Source: Desulfoferula sp040751985
GTDB taxonomy: Bacteria; Desulfobacterota; Desulfarculia; Desulfarculales; Desulfarculaceae
Assembly: GCA_040751985.1 (NCBI GenBank)
Contig: JBFMFU010000096.1
Span: 88,612-152,611, forward strand
Direction of reading: 5' to 3'
Length of the DNA: 64,000 nt
Position 1 is the first letter of the stretch; each line of letters opens with the position of its first letter. The translations under genes were made by a program, and so were the position numbers. The notes under the pieces are model-generated. The model did not search any database, was not told the DNA's origin, and was given only the letters and a program-made list of their open reading frames with translations. This document shows, piece by piece, positions 25,516 to 33,745 of the stretch.

Positions 25516-26034
25516 TTACCGCGCCAGCCAGGCCCATAAAAACCGCCGCCGGCCATCCTGCCGCCACTCCTGCACCCGGCCACCCAGGCTAGCTAGCTCT
25601 GGCGTGCTGGCCAGGGTGCGCGGCAAGCGGATGACCACCAGCGGGGCATATGCAAACGCCAGGTGGATCAGCTCCTGGGCCGGCGGTTGCATCTGGTCCA
25701 GGCGATCAGTCCATTGATCCGACGGGGCGCCCTTCGGCGACCAGTCCGGGTCCAGCACCGCGGCCACAAAGGCGGGCGGCCCGGCGGCCGGACACAGGGC
25801 CGGCCGGGTCAGGTCGCAGCAGAGCAGGCTCACCCGCTCCGCCAGCCCAGCCGCGGCCAGGTTGGCCCAGCAGTGGGCCAGGCGGATCGGGTCGCGGTCC
25901 ACGGCCAGCACCGGGTGGGCCGCGGCCAGGGCCTGGGTGATGCCGCCCACCCCGCAGCACAGCTCCAGCAGCGGCCCCGGCGGCAGGGCCGCGGCCATGG
26001 CCTGTGCCGCGGCCAGGGGCGCGGCCATATACAA
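25516..26034 (-). CDS. SAM-dependent methyltransferase, TGS1-like; 5' boundary altered by a MITE
   Basis: A class I methyltransferase core: SAM-binding motif LELCCGVGGITQALAA, acidic motif VLAVDRDPIRLAHCWANLAAAGLAERVSLLCCDL, and a motif IV region AVLDPDWSPKGAPSDQWTDRL that resembles RNA cap guanine-N2 methyltransferases (TGS1/PF09445). The 5' end is ambiguous. In frame there are CTG (26055), TTG (26034, used here) and ATG (26028), and the codon at 26061-26059 is TAA. The 261-bp MITE begins exactly there, so the original ribosome site was displaced. The gene may be poorly expressed or silent. Substrate unknown. Confidence 0.6.
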   Translation of the reverse strand: MYMAAPLAAAQAMAAALPPGPLLELCCGVGGITQALAAAHPVLAVDRDPIRLAHCWANLAAAGLAERVSLLCCDLTRPALCPAAGPPAFVAAVLDPDWSPKGAPSDQWTDRLDQMQPPAQELIHLAFAYAPLVVIRLPRTLASTPELASLGGRVQEWRQDGRRRFLWAWLAR

Positions 26035-26059
26035 GGCTTGGGGGTCGCCGCGCAGAGGT

Positions 26060-26320
26060 TAGCCCGGATATTTCATGAGGGCCGGGCGTCCGGCTGCGCC
26101 AGCCCCCGGCATACTGTGTTGCCGGCCGCGCTCGGGCCTCGACGTAGCTTTGGCTACGCCTACGGCCCTCGCTTGCCGGACGCCTTGTCTGCCGGCGGCT
26201 GGCTGTGCCGGAAGCGGGTACCAACCATCCCCTGGTAATGTCGATACCTTTTTCATAACGGCCTCATGAATCCTAGTTCGTTGTTTAATGCCACCCAACC
26301 CTCATGAAATATCCGGGCTA
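26060..26320. mobile_element. MITE-like element with 22-bp perfect terminal inverted repeats
   Basis: The ends 26060-26081 and 26299-26320 are perfect inverted repeats beginning TAGCCCGGATATTTCATGAG. The 261-bp interior has no credible gene and carries a sub-terminal partial copy of the end (GCCTCATGAA near 26266). The bases TA border both ends and may be a 2-bp target duplication, as made by Tc1/IS630-type transposases, although the palindromic ends make this ambiguous. It sits exactly between the cupin and methyltransferase genes and supplies the TAG stop of the cupin. Confidence 0.75.
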
Positions 26321-26659
26321 GCTCCTGGGCTGATAGCGCTGGGGGTCCTCGAACACGTCTATGGCCCGGCAGTGGGTGAGCACCTTGATGCTGTGCTCCA
26401 CCCCCCGGCCGATGGTGTAGGAGTCGCCGGGACCCAAGTGGTGCACCACCCCGCCTATGGTCAGCTCCACCTGGCCCTCTACGATGATGCCCCACTGGGC
26501 GTCGTGGCTGTGGGGCGGGTATTCGGCCCCGGCGGCGATCTCGAAGAAGGCCACCTGGCTCTGGGGCGAGGTGATCAGGTAGGCGGCCACGCCTGGCAGG
26601 CGCAGCTCCGGCTGGGGCAGGGCCTTGATGAACTGAGGGTATGGCTGGCAGGAAGGCAT
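26318..26659 (-). CDS. Cupin-domain protein
   Basis: A 113-residue single cupin barrel. Motif 1 is AAGAEYPPHSHDAQWGIIVEGQVELTIGG, with two His and an acidic position for a metal; motif 2 is LGPGDSYTIGRGVEHSIKVL. ATG at 26659 follows GGAGAG. The last codon and the stop (AGC TAG) come from the MITE edge. If the element is removed leaving one TA, the frame would read AGC TAA, so the protein is essentially unchanged. It starts three bases after the stop of the 66-aa Cys-rich gene, so the two are co-translated. Small cupins of this type bind metals or small ligands; function unknown. Confidence 0.75.
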   Translation of the reverse strand: MPSCQPYPQFIKALPQPELRLPGVAAYLITSPQSQVAFFEIAAGAEYPPHSHDAQWGIIVEGQVELTIGGVVHHLGPGDSYTIGRGVEHSIKVLTHCRAIDVFEDPQRYQPRS

Positions 26660-26662
26660 GGC

Positions 26663-26863
26663 TCACTCTCCGTTACGGGCTTGCCGCTGGGCCTCTTTAT
26701 AGTTGTAGTGGATCACGCACTGGGGCCGGAACTTGCAGTATATCTCCGGGTCCGAGCAGTGGGGTTCGTCCTCCAGGCACTGGGCGCAGAGGCCGTAGCC
26801 GTACTTTTGACACAGACCCACGGCGGGCCGGTCCGGGTGATAGCGGCAGGTTTCGCTGTCCAT
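26663..26863 (-). CDS. 66-aa cysteine-rich zinc-finger-like protein
   Basis: The short protein holds a regular set of Cys and His residues: C6, H9, C18, C26, C29, H35, C36, C43 and C49, in an order reminiscent of a B-box zinc finger (CRYHPDRPAVGLCQKYGYGLC..CLEDEPHC). ATG at 26863 has a GAGG ribosome site, and the stop lies just before the cupin start. I do not recognise a named family with certainty. Metal binding, and a role linked to the cupin, are inferences. Confidence 0.6.
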   Translation of the reverse strand: MDSETCRYHPDRPAVGLCQKYGYGLCAQCLEDEPHCSDPEIYCKFRPQCVIHYNYKEAQRQARNGE

Positions 26864-26951
26864 GAGATGCTGCCTCGGGCTGGGATGATAATACGCCTGG
26901 CTGACAAGGACTTAATTAACACGCGAGGGCAGGGGCGGCAAGGCCCCAGCC

Positions 26952-26980
26952 TTGACTTGCCTGGGGGGCTCGTTGATAAT
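26952..26980 (+). promoter_or_regulatory. Sigma-70-type promoter of UDP-glucuronate decarboxylase
   Basis: TTGACT (26952-26957), a 17-base spacer and GATAAT (26975-26980) match the housekeeping consensus well. The start of transcription would be near 26987, about 53 bases before the TTG start codon. The imperfect inverted pair CCCCAG/CTGGGG surrounds the -35 box. Confidence 0.65.
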
Positions 26981-27039
26981 GCACATTATGCCGGGCAGTT
27001 ATGTCCGAGGGGCGGCTAAGTGCCAAGGAGGATTATCAA

Positions 27040-27978
27040 TTGAAGCGCATACTGGTCACGGGCGGGGCGGGCTTCATAGGCTCCCACCTGGTGGACGCCT
27101 TGCTGGCCCAGGGCCACGAGGTGCTCTGCTTGGACAACTTCTTCACGGGCAGCAAGGCCAACATCGCCCAGCACCTGGACAACCCCCGCTTCGAGCTGGT
27201 GCGCCACGACGTGGTGGAGCCCATTCTGTTGGAGGTGGAGCGCATCTACAATCTGGCCTGCCCGGCGTCCCCGGTGCACTACCAGTACAACCCGGTCAAG
27301 ACCGTCAAGACCAACGTCATGGGCACCCTGAATATGCTGGGCCTGGCCAAGCGGGTCAAGGCCCGCATCCTGCAGGCCTCCACCAGCGAGGTCTATGGCG
27401 ACCCCCAGGAACACCCCCAGCGCGAGGAGTACTGGGGCCACGTGAACCCCATCGGCCTGCGCTCCTGCTATGACGAGGGCAAGCGCCTGGCCGAGACCCT
27501 GATGATGGACTATCACCGCAGCAACGAGGTGGACATCCGCATCGTGCGCATCTTCAACACCTATGGCCCGCGCATGGCCCTGGACGACGGCCGGGTGGTG
27601 AGCAACTTCGCGGTGCAGGCCCTCAAGGGCGCGCCCATCACCATCTACGGCCAGGGCACCCAGACCCGCTCCTTCTGCTACGTCAGCGACCTGGTGGCCG
27701 GGCTCATGGCCATGATGGAGGCCGAGGACATCACCGGGCCCATCAATCTGGGCAACCCGGCGGAGTTCACCATGCTGGCCCTGGCCCAGAAGATCCTGGA
27801 CCTGACCGGCTCGGCCAGCCGCATCGTGCACCAGTCCCTGCCGCCCGACGACCCGGTGCAGCGCCGGCCGGACATCACCAAGGCCCAAGAACTCTTGGGC
27901 TGGAGCCCCCAGGTGAGCCTGGATCAGGGCCTGGGACCCACCCTGGACTACTTCCGCAAGATGCTGCGGGGCGCCTGA
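27040..27978 (+). CDS. uxs: UDP-glucuronate decarboxylase (UDP-xylose synthase)
   Basis: A 312-residue short-chain dehydrogenase/reductase that converts UDP-glucuronate to UDP-xylose with NAD. The start is TTG at 27040, eight bases after a perfect AAGGAGG; an upstream in-frame ATG at 27001 has no such site. The N-terminus MKRILVTGGAGFIGSHLVDAL has the GGAGFIG dinucleotide loop at 8-14. Further signatures are LDNFFTGSKANI, YNLACPASPVHYQYNPVKT, STSEVYGDP and the catalytic pair in SCYDEGKRLAE, all typical of UXS. It supplies a sugar nucleotide for surface glycans, consistent with the glycan loci at the left of the window. Confidence 0.9.
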   Translation: MKRILVTGGAGFIGSHLVDALLAQGHEVLCLDNFFTGSKANIAQHLDNPRFELVRHDVVEPILLEVERIYNLACPASPVHYQYNPVKTVKTNVMGTLNMLGLAKRVKARILQASTSEVYGDPQEHPQREEYWGHVNPIGLRSCYDEGKRLAETLMMDYHRSNEVDIRIVRIFNTYGPRMALDDGRVVSNFAVQALKGAPITIYGQGTQTRSFCYVSDLVAGLMAMMEAEDITGPINLGNPAEFTMLALAQKILDLTGSASRIVHQSLPPDDPVQRRPDITKAQELLGWSPQVSLDQGLGPTLDYFRKMLRGA

Positions 27979-27982
27979 GGAC

Positions 27983-28420
27983 GTGGGCCGGCGCTATCCC
28001 CAGCGCCCGGTGGTGGGCGTGGGCGGGATCGTGCTGGCCCTGGACCAGGTGCTCTTGGTGCAGCGCGGCGCCCCGCCCAGCAAGGGCCTGTGGTCCCTGC
28101 CCGGCGGCGCGGTGAGGGTGGGGGAGAGCCTGCGCGAGGCCTGCGCCCGGGAGGTGGCCGAGGAGACTGGGGTGGCGGTGAGCGTGGGCCCCCTGGTGGA
28201 GGTCTTCGAGCGCATCCTGCGCGACCCTGACGGCCGGGTGGAGTACCACTACGTGCTGCACGATTACCTGTGCACCGCGCCCCTGACCCCGCCCCAGGCC
28301 GGGGACGACGCGGCCGACGCCCGCTGGGCGCCCCTGGCCGAGCTGGACCGGGCCCAGCTAACCCCCGATACTCAGCGGGTGATTCTGGCCGCGGCCGCGA
28401 TGCGGCGGGGCACGGGCTAA
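27983..28420 (+). CDS. Nudix hydrolase
   Basis: A 145-residue protein starting with GTG at 27983, five bases after the uxs stop. The Nudix box is complete: GGAVRVGESLREACAREVAEETG. The N-terminal strand VVGVGGIVLALDQVLLVQRG and the segment SKGLWSLPGG are standard. Members hydrolyse nucleoside diphosphates linked to another moiety. Coupling to a sugar-nucleotide enzyme suggests an ADP- or UDP-sugar or a housecleaning substrate, but this cannot be told from the sequence. Confidence 0.88.
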   Translation: MGRRYPQRPVVGVGGIVLALDQVLLVQRGAPPSKGLWSLPGGAVRVGESLREACAREVAEETGVAVSVGPLVEVFERILRDPDGRVEYHYVLHDYLCTAPLTPPQAGDDAADARWAPLAELDRAQLTPDTQRVILAAAAMRRGTG

Positions 28421-28445
28421 GGCCCTGGCCGGGGCGGGATGAATG

Positions 28446-28475
28446 TTGACAGGCACCGCGTAAAGCTGCTATTTT
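28446..28475 (+). promoter_or_regulatory. Promoter of the qrc operon
   Basis: TTGACA (28446-28451), an 18-base spacer and TATTTT (28470-28475) form a good sigma-70-type promoter. Transcription would start near 28482, leaving an unusually long leader of about 175 bases. Confidence 0.6.
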
Positions 28476-28510
28476 GCTCCCGTCCGTGGCCGCCCCGGCC
28501 GCGCAGCCTA

Positions 28511-28530
28511 TCTGTGCAAAAAATCACAGA
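28511..28530. promoter_or_regulatory. CRP/FNR-family binding-site candidate in qrc leader
   Basis: TCTGTG-N8-CACAGA is a perfect inverted repeat that contains TGTG-N8-CACA, the core of CRP/FNR/HcpR-type sites. It lies about 30 bases downstream of the predicted start, where binding would repress. Confidence 0.5.
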
Positions 28531-28573
28531 ACGGCCTGCCCGGCTAAGAGGGCGAGATCCATACAAAATCGAG

Positions 28574-28600
28574 GTCGCGGCCAGCGCGGGGGGCCGCGAC
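28574..28600 (+). other. Stable hairpin in qrc leader
   Basis: GTCGCGGCC (28574-28582) pairs perfectly with GGCCGCGAC (28592-28600) around a 9-base loop. No T-tract follows, so it is not an intrinsic terminator. It may protect or process the long leader. Confidence 0.5.
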
Positions 28601-28655
28601 CCGGTCCAGAAGAATTTCGTTGAGTCCTTTTTGCTTGAACAAAGGCAAGGGTCAT

Positions 28656-29270
28656 ATGGCAACGCACCAGCAAGGTAAAAAACAGCGGTCGCGTGCGGAT
28701 TGGCTCCTGTTGGTCGTGGGCCTGATTTTGGGCTCCGCCTTCGGGTTCTGGATCACGCCTACCATCTTGTATGCCGAAAAGCCGCAGCCGTTGCAGTTCA
28801 ACCACAAGCTGCATGTGGAGCAGGTGGACAAGGGCTGCAAGAGCTGCCATCAGTTCCGCGACGACGGCTCCTTCAGCGGCATCCCTGGCCTGGCCACCTG
28901 CAAGAGTTGCCACAGTGGCGACGAGCCCCTGGGCAACACCCCGGCCGAGAAGGAGTTCATGAAATATCTCAAGGCCAACAAGCCTATTCCCTGGCACGTC
29001 TACTCCCGCCAACCGGACTGCGTGTTCTTCTCCCATGCGGCCCACGCGGAGAACGCCGGACTGGAGTGCACCAAGTGCCACGGCCAGCACGGCAAGACCG
29101 AGAAGCTGCGGCCCTATGAGTACAACCGGCTCACCGGCTACAGCCGTGACATCTGGGGCCGGGGCCCCATCGGCCTGGCCGGCCCGCCCGATCGCATGAA
29201 GATGGACGACTGCGCCAAGTGCCATCGCGAGAACGGCGTTAACCAGGCCTGTTTCGTGTGCCACAAGTAG
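28656..29270 (+). CDS. qrcA: Qrc complex multihaem cytochrome c subunit
   Basis: A 204-residue periplasmic cytochrome anchored by one N-terminal helix (WLLLVVGLILGSAFGFWI, about 17-36). Five CxxCH haem motifs are visible: CKSCH twice, CTKCH, CAKCH and CFVCH. Distal-ligand-type histidines occur in FNHKLH and FFSHAAH. Together with the next three genes it forms the menaquinone reductase that accepts electrons from periplasmic cytochrome c3 in sulfate reducers. ATG at 28656 has an AAGG-rich ribosome site; a TTG at 28620 in frame is less likely. Confidence 0.88.
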   Translation: MATHQQGKKQRSRADWLLLVVGLILGSAFGFWITPTILYAEKPQPLQFNHKLHVEQVDKGCKSCHQFRDDGSFSGIPGLATCKSCHSGDEPLGNTPAEKEFMKYLKANKPIPWHVYSRQPDCVFFSHAAHAENAGLECTKCHGQHGKTEKLRPYEYNRLTGYSRDIWGRGPIGLAGPPDRMKMDDCAKCHRENGVNQACFVCHK

Positions 29271-29301
29271 GCGGCCGCCGGATGCTAAGGAGTTAACCCC
29301 T

Positions 29302-31611
29302 ATGGATTGGGACAGAAGAACCTTCGTCAAGTTCGCGGTTGGTGCGGTGATCGGCATCCACGCCAGCCCCTTGATCCCCAAGTTCATGGACGACACCGCC
29401 ATTTGGACCCAGAACTGGAACTGGGTGCCAGTGCCCGAAGACGGCGCGGTGGCCTACGCCCATACGGTCAACCCCCACACCGGCACCGGCGCCAAGGCCA
29501 AGCTCATCGACGGTCGGGTGGAGGGTCTGCGGGCCATCCGGGTGGAGGGCAACCCCAACCATCCCCTGAGCCAGGGCGGCGTGCTGCCGGCCGACGCCTC
29601 GGCCCTGCAGCTGCTCTACAACAGCGAGATACGGGTGACCAAGCCCTTGCTGCGCAACCGCTCCACGGGCGTGATGACCCAGCTTAGCTGGCCCCAGGCC
29701 CTGGACCTGGTGGCGGGCAACCTGGCCAACCTGGCCAAGAACGGCCAGGCCCACATGGCCGCGGCCCTGGGCGCCGACCCCAGCAGCACCACCGGCCAGA
29801 TCCTGATGCGCCTGATGCAGGCCCTGGGCTCGCCCAACGTGGCCTTCACCCCCACCCCGCGCGAGACCATGGCCCTGGCCGGCCTGTTCATGATGGGCCA
29901 GCCCTTCCTGGGCTTCGACCTGGCCAATGCCAACTACATCGTCTCCTTCGGCACGCCGCTACTGGATGGCTTCGGCGCGCCGGTGGCGGTGCGCAAGGCC
30001 TTTGCCGGCTGGCGGGGCTACCCCAAGAACCAGGCCCGCCTGGTGCAGATCGAGCCCCGGGCCAGCGTCACCGCCAGCCAGGCCGATCAGTGGCTGGCCT
30101 GCAAGCCGGGCAGCGAGGGCTTGGTGGCCCTGGCCATGTGCCGCATCATGATCGACGAGGGCGTCTACGACCGGGCCATCGAATCGGCCTACGGCTGGAA
30201 CGATGCGGACGGCCTGCCGGGCTTCAAGTCCTACCTGCTCAAGAACCTGGACCGGGCCAAGACGGCCAGCCTGGCCGGCATCTCCCTGCCCAAACTGGTC
30301 AAGATGACCCTGGCCTTCGCCAAGGCCGACCGGGCGGTGGCGGTCTGCGGACCGGGCAACTCCGGCGACCCGGGCCGGCTGTATGACTTCATGTCCGTGC
30401 TGGCCCTGAACGCCCTCAAGGGCAACCTGGGCAAGCCCGGCGGCGTGGTGGCCCAGCAGCCGCTGCCCCTGAAGTCCCTGGGCGGGGCCCTGCCCGAGGC
30501 CAAGCCACCGGCCCTGGCCATGGCCGGCCGGCCCTTCGGCGTCAACAACGTGCACGAGCTGGCCCAGGCCGCCCTGGCCGGCAAGCCCTACGGGCTCAAG
30601 ACCCTGATCCTCTGCGGCGGCAACTTCGTGTTCAACGGCCCCCAGGCCAACGTGATGCACGACCTGGCCCGCAAGACGCCCTTCGTGGTGGCCATCACGC
30701 CCTACATGGACGAGTCGGCGGGCATGGCCGACCTGGTGCTGCCCAGCACCCACTGGCTGGAGGGCTGGGGCGACAGCACCACCCCCTTCGGCAGCGCGGT
30801 GTCCTGCTACGGCCTGCACCGGCCCTTGGTCAAGTCCGTGGACGAAGCCAAGGACGGCGGCGACATCCTGCTGGCCCTGGCCCAGCGCCTGGGCGGCCCG
30901 GTGGCCGCGGCGCTGCCCTTCAAGAACCTGGGCGAGGCCATGGCCAAGCGGACTCAGGCCATGGGCGACTTCAAGAAGCTGGCCGAGGCCAGCTACTGGG
31001 CCCAGAAGCGGCCGGCCTACGGCGCCATGCGCTTCAACACCCCCAGCGGCCGCCTGGAGCTGTCCAGCCGGGTGCTGCGCAACCTGCTGAGCAAGGGCGG
31101 CCGGGACGCGGACAAGACCGCCCGCGCCCTGGGCGTCAAGGCCGGGGCCCAGACTGCCTTCCTGCCCCACTGGGAGGAGCCGGCGGCCTACGCCGAGGGC
31201 GCGGCCTACCCCCTGGTCATGCAGGCGGTGCCCAGCCTGCGCACCACCTGGGGCGACGAGGCCGTCACGCCCTACATGGTCAAGATTCTGCCCGACACCG
31301 TGCTGGCCAACACCGACAAGCTGGTGGTGGAGATGCACCCGGCCACGGCCCAACAGTTGCACCTGCAAGAGGGCGACGCGGTGCTGGTGGAATCCAGCGC
31401 CGGCAGCCTGACCGCCAAACTGACCCTGTACGCCGGCGCCGCGCCGGGCATGGTCTTCGTGCCCCTGGGCCTGGGCCATAAGGACTTCGGCTTCCAGGTG
31501 GCGGGCAAGGGAATGAACTTCAACCGCGCCGTTAAGGTCACCTCTGATCCCATGAGCGGCATGCCCATCTGGGAGCTTACTGGCGTGAGCGTCAAGAAGG
31601 TGCGGGGGTAA
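29302..31611 (+). CDS. qrcB: Qrc complex molybdopterin-oxidoreductase-like subunit
   Basis: A 769-residue member of the molybdopterin oxidoreductase family. It begins with a twin-arginine motif (DRRTFVKFAVGAVIG) for Tat export. The N-terminal region that holds a CxxCxxxC iron-sulfur site in formate dehydrogenases contains no cysteines (residues 40-80), as is known for QrcB, which is thought to lack molybdenum and act structurally. Family blocks remain recognisable: SWPQALDLVAGNL, the VVAITPYMDESAGMADLVLPSTHWLEGWG segment, and the C-terminal domain with HPATAQQLHLQEGDAVLVES. It faces the periplasm with QrcA and QrcC. Confidence 0.9.
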   Translation: MDWDRRTFVKFAVGAVIGIHASPLIPKFMDDTAIWTQNWNWVPVPEDGAVAYAHTVNPHTGTGAKAKLIDGRVEGLRAIRVEGNPNHPLSQGGVLPADASALQLLYNSEIRVTKPLLRNRSTGVMTQLSWPQALDLVAGNLANLAKNGQAHMAAALGADPSSTTGQILMRLMQALGSPNVAFTPTPRETMALAGLFMMGQPFLGFDLANANYIVSFGTPLLDGFGAPVAVRKAFAGWRGYPKNQARLVQIEPRASVTASQADQWLACKPGSEGLVALAMCRIMIDEGVYDRAIESAYGWNDADGLPGFKSYLLKNLDRAKTASLAGISLPKLVKMTLAFAKADRAVAVCGPGNSGDPGRLYDFMSVLALNALKGNLGKPGGVVAQQPLPLKSLGGALPEAKPPALAMAGRPFGVNNVHELAQAALAGKPYGLKTLILCGGNFVFNGPQANVMHDLARKTPFVVAITPYMDESAGMADLVLPSTHWLEGWGDSTTPFGSAVSCYGLHRPLVKSVDEAKDGGDILLALAQRLGGPVAAALPFKNLGEAMAKRTQAMGDFKKLAEASYWAQKRPAYGAMRFNTPSGRLELSSRVLRNLLSKGGRDADKTARALGVKAGAQTAFLPHWEEPAAYAEGAAYPLVMQAVPSLRTTWGDEAVTPYMVKILPDTVLANTDKLVVEMHPATAQQLHLQEGDAVLVESSAGSLTAKLTLYAGAAPGMVFVPLGLGHKDFGFQVAGKGMNFNRAVKVTSDPMSGMPIWELTGVSVKKVRG

Positions 31612-31614
31612 GCC

Positions 31615-32454
31615 ATGTGGAGAAAAAATCAAGTTAGATACGGCATGGTCATCGACGTGGACAAGTGCACCGGCTGCGGCGCCTGCGCGGTGGCCTGCAT
31701 GTCCGAAAACAACGTCGGGGTGCTGCCGGACGAGACCGACAAGATCCGCTCCATCACCTGGCTGCGGGTGTACCAGATCGACAACGGCAAGCCCTTCCCG
31801 GACACCGAGGTGGCCTTCTTTCCGCGGCCCTGCATGCACTGCCAGGGCGGCACCTCCGGCGCGCCGGGCCAGGCCTTTTTCCAGGAGGACACCGACCCCC
31901 AAGAGGCCCACACCCCCTGCGTGTCGGTCTGCCCGGCCATCGCCACCGATTACGACGACGCCACCGGCATCGTCAGTCAGATACCCACCCGCTGCATCGG
32001 CTGCCGGTACTGCGTAGCGGCCTGTCCCTATCACGCCCGCTACTTCAACTGGTACGACGTGCCCTGGCCCCAGGGCACCCCGCGGGGCCTGAGCCCCTTC
32101 GTCTCCCCCCGCATGCGCGGCGTGGTGGAGAAATGCACCTTCTGCTATGCGCGGCTGCAGCGGGCCAAGAACAAGGCCTTCGTGGGCGGCGGCAAGGTGG
32201 GCGAGATGGACTACCAGACCGCCTGCACCGAGGCATGCCCCTCCGGGGCCATCACCTTCGGCCAGTTGCAAAACCCGGCCCACAAGGTGCACAAGCTGAT
32301 CCAGAGCGAGTTCGCCTTCCGGTTGCTGGAAAAGCTGGGCACCAACCCCAAGGTCTACTACATGTCCAAACGCAAGTGGGTGCGGATGATGGCCGATAAC
32401 CACCTCTCCCAGGCCAAGGCCACCCAAGCGGCGGCCTCTGGCGGTCACAAGTAG
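31615..32454 (+). CDS. qrcC: Qrc complex iron-sulfur subunit
   Basis: A 279-residue ferredoxin-like protein of the NrfC/DmsB type. Cluster-binding sets visible in order are CTGCGACAVAC near the N-terminus, CMHC, CVSVCPA, CIGCRYCVAACPYH, CTFC and CTEACPSGA, enough for several 4Fe-4S clusters. It should pass electrons from the QrcA haems toward the QrcD membrane subunit. It starts four bases after the qrcB stop. No Tat signal is present, so it is probably exported together with QrcB. Confidence 0.9.
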   Translation: MWRKNQVRYGMVIDVDKCTGCGACAVACMSENNVGVLPDETDKIRSITWLRVYQIDNGKPFPDTEVAFFPRPCMHCQGGTSGAPGQAFFQEDTDPQEAHTPCVSVCPAIATDYDDATGIVSQIPTRCIGCRYCVAACPYHARYFNWYDVPWPQGTPRGLSPFVSPRMRGVVEKCTFCYARLQRAKNKAFVGGGKVGEMDYQTACTEACPSGAITFGQLQNPAHKVHKLIQSEFAFRLLEKLGTNPKVYYMSKRKWVRMMADNHLSQAKATQAAASGGHK

Positions 32455-32466
32455 GCGAGGTCAGCG

Positions 32467-33732
32467 ATGAGAAGATGGTTTGACGACTTACCCAAGTACG
32501 CCGACGACTCCAGTTGGTGGCCCAAGGGCACCACGCGCTGCCGGCCGGAGGTGTTCCTGTTTTGGCTGGGGCTGCCCCTGACCATCATGGCCTACTTCGG
32601 CGTGTCGGCCTTCCTGGTGCTGTTCAAGGGCCTCAACCAGACCAACATGAACGACTACTTCGCCTTCGGCGTGTGGATCGTGGTGGACCTGGCGGTGATC
32701 GCCCTGGGCGCCGGCGCCTTCTTCACCAGCTTTTTGAACTACATCATCGGCAAGACCGAGCTGAAGCCCATCGTCAACGCGGCGGTACTCATCGGGTTCA
32801 TCTGCTACACCGGCGCCATCCTGATGCTGGGCATCGACATCGGCCAGCCCATCCGCGGGTGGTTCGGCTTCTGGCACGCCAACGTGCACTCCATGCTCAC
32901 CGAGGTGATGTTCTGCATCACCACCTACGCCATCGTGCTGTGCATCGAGCTCTTGCCCTCGGTGCTGGACAACCGCCGCATCGGCAAGGTGCCCGAGTTC
33001 GGCACCTTCAGCCACAACCTGCACACCATCATGATCGTCTTCGCCGCAGCCGGCACCTTCCTGTCTTTCTTCCACCAGGGCTCCCTGGGCGGCATGTTCG
33101 GCGTCTTGTACGCGCGGCCCTTCGCCTTCCGCGGGCACCTGGGCATCTGGCCCATGACCTTCTTCCTGTTCGTCATGAGCGCCATCGCCGCCGGCCCCTC
33201 CTTCACCACCCTGATCGTGATGATCACCGAGAAGATCACCGCCAAGCGGCTGACCAGCCACAAGGTCAAGATGCTCATGGGCAAGATCAGCGGCTGGCTG
33301 CTCTTGGTCTACATGGTCTGCAAGTCGGTGGACACCCTGTACTGGGCCTTCATCTACCTGCCCAGCAAGGGATTGAGCGTGGGTCAGATGTACCAGATGC
33401 CCTACGGCTCCTGGCTGGTGTGGGCCGAGCTGGGCCTGTTCGGCTGGCTGCCGGTGGTGATGCTGCTCACCCCGCGGGTGCGCGAGAGCTACGGCCTGCT
33501 GTTCCTGGCCATGCTGCTCAACTGCATCGGAGTGACGCTCAACCGCTTCATCTTCACCATCCAGAGCCTGGCCCTGCCGGTGATGCCCTTCGAGAAGTTC
33601 ATCTCCTACCTGCCCACCTGGCAGGAGTGGGGCGTGGCCTCCCTGGTGCTGGGCCACGGGCTGTTGATCTTCATGCTGGCCTACCGCTACCTGCCCATCT
33701 TCCCGCAGGAGCCGGAGCTGAACCAGCGTTAA
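32467..33732 (+). CDS. qrcD: Qrc complex NrfD-like integral membrane subunit
   Basis: A 421-residue protein with about ten membrane helices, beginning with a short cytoplasmic segment (RRWFDDLPKYADDSSWWPKGTTRC). It is of the NrfD/PsrC type, which binds menaquinone near the membrane surface. Recognisable helices include VFLFWLGLPLTIMAYFGVSAF, and the HANVHSMLTEVMFCITTYAIVL loop is conserved in Qrc. The gene ends at a TAA that overlaps a perfect TAAGGAGGT ribosome site for the next small gene. Confidence 0.9.
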   Translation: MRRWFDDLPKYADDSSWWPKGTTRCRPEVFLFWLGLPLTIMAYFGVSAFLVLFKGLNQTNMNDYFAFGVWIVVDLAVIALGAGAFFTSFLNYIIGKTELKPIVNAAVLIGFICYTGAILMLGIDIGQPIRGWFGFWHANVHSMLTEVMFCITTYAIVLCIELLPSVLDNRRIGKVPEFGTFSHNLHTIMIVFAAAGTFLSFFHQGSLGGMFGVLYARPFAFRGHLGIWPMTFFLFVMSAIAAGPSFTTLIVMITEKITAKRLTSHKVKMLMGKISGWLLLVYMVCKSVDTLYWAFIYLPSKGLSVGQMYQMPYGSWLVWAELGLFGWLPVVMLLTPRVRESYGLLFLAMLLNCIGVTLNRFIFTIQSLALPVMPFEKFISYLPTWQEWGVASLVLGHGLLIFMLAYRYLPIFPQEPELNQR

Positions 33733-33745
33733 GGAGGTATAGGCG

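Noticed and set aside
26253..26666. 137-codon frame reading through the MITE and cupin in a different phase
   Set aside because: Its C-terminal part is just the translated inverted-repeat element, and the cupin frame is clear in another phase.
28656..29270. A sixth haem site in QrcA at DCVFFSH
   Set aside because: The spacing does not fit CxxCH or known variants. The FSHxxH part fits better as axial-ligand histidines.
29959..32448. 829-codon minus-strand frame opposite qrcB and qrcC
   Set aside because: His/Gly/Ala-rich shadow frame. The plus-strand genes have unmistakable family motifs.
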